From contig DUVT01000017.1 of assembly GCA_012840905.1 (NCBI GenBank), positions 1 to 9,912 on the forward strand: a stretch of 9,912 bases of DNA, given 5' to 3'. Below, piece by piece: positions 7,535-9,912 of this stretch (position 1 is the stretch's first letter; the number at the start of each line of letters is the position of its first letter). Source of the DNA: Acholeplasmataceae bacterium. GTDB taxonomy: Bacteria > Bacillota_I > Bacilli_A > ML615J-28 > CAG-698. Position numbers and translations under genes: made by a program. The notes below the pieces were generated by a model. That model ran no database searches and was not told the origin of the DNA. It saw only the letters and a program-made list of their open reading frames with translations.

Positions 7535-7562
7535 AAAAAAAAAGAACTAATACACTTAGTTC
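7535..7562 (-). terminator. Intrinsic terminator of the spoIIR-GNAT unit
   Basis: On the coding strand GAACTAA-GTGTA-TTAGTTC forms a 7-bp stem and 5-base loop followed by nine T residues. The stem begins directly after the TAG stop of the GNAT-like gene. Confidence 0.88.
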
Positions 7563-7985
7563 CTACTTTAATAAATATTTTAAAACAATAGCATCTTTAA
7601 ATTTTGTATCTTTGATATTAACCTCATCGATATAGACATCATTAATATCTACAAGTTCAAATCCTAAATCTTTAAAAATATGAATTGCTTCATCTTTAAC
7701 TACCATAGTAATTAAAACATCAATACCTTTTTCTTTAGCCTTATTTGCTACTTTTAAAAAAAGTTCTGTTATTACACTTTTTGGAACAATCTTTTTAAAC
7801 ACAAAGTAACGAACTAATCCTATCCGATTAAATTCTTCAAATGATAAAAAGCCAATAACTTCATCTTCAAAAACTAACTCACCGTTTAAAACAACAGTTT
7901 TATTAATATCTTTAATAACTAATAACTTTTCTAAAAAACTTATAACACTAGCTAAATTATCATCATTAACACTTCTAATTTCCAT
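7563..7985 (-). CDS. GNAT-like acetyltransferase protein with a degenerate acetyl-CoA motif
   Basis: A 140-residue protein of GNAT size. The start MEIRSVNDDNLASVISFLE, the segment EVIGFLSFEE (42-51) and IHIFKDLGFELVD (101-113) follow the GNAT strand-helix pattern, the last being the usual motif with a bulky residue before L-G-F. The expected acetyl-CoA pyrophosphate loop (R/Q-x-x-G-x-G/A) should fall near 64-74, but the sequence there is KKIVPKSVITE with no glycines. Binding of acetyl-CoA, and so enzyme activity, is therefore uncertain. Position next to spoIIR and near tsaC and rpiB matches the GNAT gene ywlB in Bacillus subtilis, supporting orthology by context. The start ATG at 7985 is 14 bases after the spoIIR stop and has no clear Shine-Dalgarno, so it probably depends on upstream translation. 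Confidence 0.65.
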   Translation of the reverse strand: MEIRSVNDDNLASVISFLEKLLVIKDINKTVVLNGELVFEDEVIGFLSFEEFNRIGLVRYFVFKKIVPKSVITELFLKVANKAKEKGIDVLITMVVKDEAIHIFKDLGFELVDINDVYIDEVNIKDTKFKDAIVLKYLLK

Positions 7986-7999
7986 AACTAATTATATGA

Positions 8000-8485
8000 T
8001 TAATTATCACTTTTTAAAACTTTTTTTATCTCTTCAAAAAAGAAAAATTTAAACTCTACATCACTAGTTTCTTCATCTTCAAATACAGCCTTAAATTCAG
8101 GATTTAAAATACTCCACCAATTTCTACCCATACCAGAATCTATTACAACTAATAATGTTTTATACTTTCCACCTTTAATGACTTCTCCTTTTAATTCTTT
8201 TGGTGGAAAATAAACATTTTTAAAACTAATGGTATATTTAGCGTTTATTTTATTACTAATTAATTTATCAAACTTTTTTAAATTAGCTTTAATTTCTTTT
8301 TCTAAATTATTTTGGTCCAATTGTTCAATTTCTTTTAGTAATAAATCTACTACTTGATATTTCAAATTTTGATCTTCTACACTATTACTATTAGCAATTA
8401 CCCTTAACCTTATTTCTTTTTGTTCATTAGGGATGATTAATATTATTGCAATTATTAAAAGTATGATTCCAAGATATTTCTTCAT
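8000..8485 (-). CDS. spoIIR: Stage II sporulation protein R homologue
   Basis: A 161-residue protein from the preferred ATG at 8485. SpoIIR is the signal made in the forespore that triggers SpoIIGA to process pro-SigmaE in the mother cell. An N-terminal hydrophobic segment (about 4-19) serves as signal peptide or anchor. The hallmark IRLRVIANSNSVEDQNLKYQ (25-44) is nearly canonical, and GKYKTLLVVIDSGMGRNWW (106-124) matches the second conserved block. After the Trp pair most homologues have Cys (WWCVLFPP); here it is WWSILNPE. It is shorter than the Bacillus protein. The start at 8485 is preferred to ATG 8524 because GGTGA lies 8 bases upstream and the signal sequence then begins with MKK. 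The longer form adds MEKNTNNKIGDFF, encoded by a hairpin. Confidence 0.9.
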   Translation of the reverse strand: MKKYLGIILLIIAIILIIPNEQKEIRLRVIANSNSVEDQNLKYQVVDLLLKEIEQLDQNNLEKEIKANLKKFDKLISNKINAKYTISFKNVYFPPKELKGEVIKGGKYKTLLVVIDSGMGRNWWSILNPEFKAVFEDEETSDVEFKFFFFEEIKKVLKSDN

Positions 8486-8520
8486 AAAAAAATCACCAAT
8501 TTTATTATTGGTGTTTTTTT
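8486..8520 (-). promoter_or_regulatory. Terminator-like hairpin enclosing the spoIIR Shine-Dalgarno
   Basis: On the coding strand seven A residues are followed by CACCAAT-AATAAA-ATTGGTG, then A and seven T residues that run directly into the ATG at 8485. The 7-bp stem with its T run has the form of an intrinsic terminator, and the symmetrical A run makes it potentially bidirectional. The Shine-Dalgarno GGTGA is in the 3' arm, so the hairpin would also hide it from ribosomes. A role as terminator for the upstream tsaC transcript, as a translational switch for spoIIR, or both is inferred. Confidence 0.7.
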
Positions 8521-8577
8521 CCATATTTATACACTAATAATTAATTGAATATATTTTAACTATTTAAATAGAGTAAA

Positions 8578-8653
8578 ATCGAGTAGAGAGAAATAAATAA
8601 GTTTATTTCATCCCTCTCACACCACCGTACATACGGACCACGTATACGGCGGT
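8578..8653 (-). mobile_element. Group II intron relic: domains V and VI only
   Basis: On the coding strand 8653-8621 begins ACCGCCGTATACG and ends CGTATGTACGGTGGT. It folds like group II domain V: a lower helix (ACCGCCGTAT with GTACGGTGGT), a two-base AT bulge, a 3-bp upper helix (ACG with CGT) and a terminal loop TGGTC. The triad position reads CGC, a known variant of AGC. It is followed by GTGTGAGAGGG, a phrase I recall from intron 3' ends, and by a domain-VI-like hairpin of 12 bp (8618-8607 with 8597-8586). The last eight bases are TACTCGAT, with the presumed branch-point A at 8584, seven bases from the 3' end at 8578. No reverse transcriptase frame, domain I or 5' boundary (GTGYG) is present nearby, so it is a dead 3' fragment; its upstream limit is unclear. 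Confidence 0.82.
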
Positions 8654-8693
8654 TTAATGTACATTCAAATTTATGCGTGTAGTATAATATTCA

Positions 8694-8719
8694 AACATCT
8701 CAAACAAATATGAGATGTT
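8694..8719 (-). terminator. Hairpin after tsaC, probable terminator
   Basis: AACATCTCA and TGAGATGTT form a perfect 9-bp stem with an 8-base loop, starting 4 bases after the tsaC stop. In the tsaC direction the following run is only TTGAATATTAT, whereas in the opposite direction it is followed by TTATTTTTAT. It may act in both directions, more strongly on the plus strand, although no plus-strand gene is seen here. Confidence 0.55.
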
Positions 8720-8723
8720 ATTT

Positions 8724-9275
8724 TTATAGTTTTATTGCGCCTTCTCTAAGTACCTTTATTTCATTTTCACTTACATCTATTACAGTTGAAGGTACTTTAG
8801 ATAACTCAACTTCTTCAGCAATAAAATAATCTATATAATTACCAAATTTAGCATTAATTTCATCGTAATTATTCAATTCTTTTTCTCCACTTTCATTGAC
8901 AGATGTAGTTGTCATAATTCCGAGCTTGTCTAAAATCTGAAGCGCTACATCACTATCGGGCATTCGAAAAGAAATTTTTTCCTCACCGTGTTTAAAGATA
9001 ATTGTAAGAGCTCCAGGCCAATACTTCCGAATTAACTCTCTTGCTTTTTCAGGAATTAGTATCCCTAACTCAGTAATTTGGTTTACTCCTGAACAAAGGT
9101 TAGCTAGCGGTTTCGTGCGACTGCGGTTTTTCATTTCATAAATTTTATCAATTGCAACCTTATCATTAAATAGCGCACCAACACCATAAACAGTATCAGT
9201 TGGAAAACAAATTACTTTTGAAGTTAATTTTTCTTTAGGAATTTTTAAAAAATCAACTAATTTTATTCTTTCCAT
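8724..9275 (-). CDS. tsaC: L-threonylcarbamoyladenylate synthase, short TsaC/YrdC/YwlC form
   Basis: A 183-residue YrdC-domain protein. It makes threonylcarbamoyl-AMP from threonine, bicarbonate and ATP for the t6A37 modification of ANN-decoding tRNAs. Visible segments are CFPTDTVYGVGAL (23-35), KNRSRTKPL (49-57), WPGALTIIF (86-94), FRMP (103-106), TTTSVNESG (122-130), KVPSTVIDV (160-168) and LREGAI (176-181). The common TSAN-SG motif is altered to TSVNESG. There is no C-terminal Sua5 domain, so it is the short TsaC type; YwlC of Bacillus subtilis is the longer Sua5 type, so position in the ywl region is shared but architecture differs. The ATG at 9275 overlaps the upstream gene by 13 bases, with only a weak ribosome binding site, suggesting coupled translation. 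Confidence 0.95.
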   Translation of the reverse strand: MERIKLVDFLKIPKEKLTSKVICFPTDTVYGVGALFNDKVAIDKIYEMKNRSRTKPLANLCSGVNQITELGILIPEKARELIRKYWPGALTIIFKHGEEKISFRMPDSDVALQILDKLGIMTTTSVNESGEKELNNYDEINAKFGNYIDYFIAEEVELSKVPSTVIDVSENEIKVLREGAIKL

Positions 9276-9912
9276 AATTCACTTATTTCATTTAAATAAT
9301 CATCATATGTAATTTTTTCTTGATCTCTTAAGCGCATCAACTCTAACATTACTTTATTTTTTTCTTCAATCGATGCTTCACTATAATCAGTAGCTAAGTT
9401 TAGTTCTGCAAGATGTTTTTTAATATCGAAGTCACTAACTTCTTCTTCATAATGATACCACTTATATGTTGATTCAATTATTGGTTTTTCTTCATTGATT
9501 TCTACAACATCTAAATCTTCATTATGAGTGTTTTGCCATGTTTTTTCTTCTTGTTCTAATTCGGTTTCTACTACAACCGAATTAATAAATTCTTTAAAGT
9601 TAAAGACATTTGCTGATCTAAGATCAGTTCTAAACATTCCTTTACTTTTCTTGAAGTAGTAATAAATTATACCAGCACATATTAGTAATACTGATACCAT
9701 TGCAATATAAATATAAATTCTACTATCAAAATTAAATTCTGTTTTATAATTTGCCTTTTTTATACCATTACCGCTACCAACATATATATCTTGGAGCTGA
9801 TTAAACTCTTCTATATCCATTACCTTTATGTTTTTAAATTGAGTTAGTCCATATTGATAATCGTTATATTTATTAAAAATTAATATCGAAAATTCATCAG
9901 CGTTCTTGAAAT
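9263..9912 (-). CDS. Single-pass membrane protein of unknown function, C-terminal part (runs off window)
   Basis: The frame is open to the window edge: 30 further codons precede the ATG at 9820, reading FKNADEFSILIFNKYNDYQY onward without a stop. That ATG has AAAGG only about 3 bases away, so it is an internal Met and the true start lies outside the window. About 215 residues are visible. A hydrophobic segment, IYIYIAMVSVLLICAGIIYY (residues 34-53 counted from the internal Met), separates a probable outside N-terminal region from an acidic cytoplasmic tail. The tail ends LMRLRDQEKITYDDYLNEIS plus a few residues, which resembles a short SHOCT-like C-terminal helix pair. No enzyme motif is recognised. 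It overlaps tsaC by 13 bases and is probably co-transcribed with it. Confidence 0.75.
   Translation of the reverse strand, partial: FKNADEFSILIFNKYNDYQYGLTQFKNIKVMDIEEFNQLQDIYVGSGNGIKKANYKTEFNFDSRIYIYIAMVSVLLICAGIIYYYFKKSKGMFRTDLRSANVFNFKEFINSVVVETELEQEEKTWQNTHNEDLDVVEINEEKPIIESTYKWYHYEEEVSDFDIKKHLAELNLATDYSEASIEEKNKVMLELMRLRDQEKITYDDYLNEISELWKE

Noticed and set aside
8486..8524. Longer spoIIR product starting at ATG 8524
   Set aside because: It would place 13 polar residues before the signal segment and has a poorer ribosome binding site; kept only as an alternative.
8486..8580. SigF/SigG-type promoter for spoIIR
   Set aside because: GTATA is present, but no GG-containing -10 occurs at 15-16 bases spacing, so I make no claim.
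8640..8723. Remnant reverse transcriptase coding sequence upstream of the intron relic
   Set aside because: No recognisable RT or maturase residues are present in any frame of this short gap.
1..9912. CRISPR array, tRNA, rRNA or intact insertion sequence
   Set aside because: No regularly spaced direct repeats, cloverleaf-like sequences, transposase frames or terminal inverted repeats were found by eye.

Overview
The window is AT-rich and uses the standard genetic code (TGG for Trp). All real genes lie on the minus strand. Several features point to a low-GC Bacillota lineage with sporulation ancestry: a spoIIR homologue, the gene order tsaC - spoIIR - GNAT - rpiB - upp (which recalls the ywl/upp region of Bacillus subtilis with genes missing), and short A-tract/T-tract terminators. 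I cannot name a genus from the sequence.

In the direction of transcription (high to low coordinates), the first block is a conserved chromosomal backbone at about 9912-6330. It holds the C-terminal part of a single-pass membrane protein cut by the window edge, then the tRNA-modification gene tsaC, which overlaps it. Next comes a roughly 240-bp gap with a 3' relic of a group II intron (domains V and VI). After that are spoIIR, a GNAT-like protein ending in a terminator, and an rpiB-upp operon with its own promoter and terminator.

The second block, about 6280-1, is a surface-polysaccharide or glycan assembly locus. A near-consensus promoter drives a CapD/PglF-type UDP-HexNAc 4,6-dehydratase that ends in a strong terminator. 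Past it lie a polyprenyl-phosphate sugar-1-phosphate transferase, three GT4 glycosyltransferases overlapping head to tail, and the start of a multi-pass membrane protein that leaves the window. The logic is: make a 4-keto-6-deoxy sugar nucleotide, start the glycan on a lipid carrier, extend it, then probably polymerise or export it. Lines sampled in the glycosyltransferase part are visibly more AT-rich than those in upp, which fits a variable cassette beside a conserved backbone.

The points most worth checking are these. The initiating transferase is split into two frames at an A7 run, and removing one A would give one continuous 310-codon protein. A short 3' group II intron fragment sits just upstream of spoIIR. 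A terminator-like hairpin contains the spoIIR Shine-Dalgarno sequence and abuts its start codon. A 10-bp tandem duplication at the ribosome binding site of the initiating transferase creates a two-codon upstream reading frame. I see no CRISPR array, no tRNA or rRNA, no intact insertion sequence, and no clear novel defence or mobile system.
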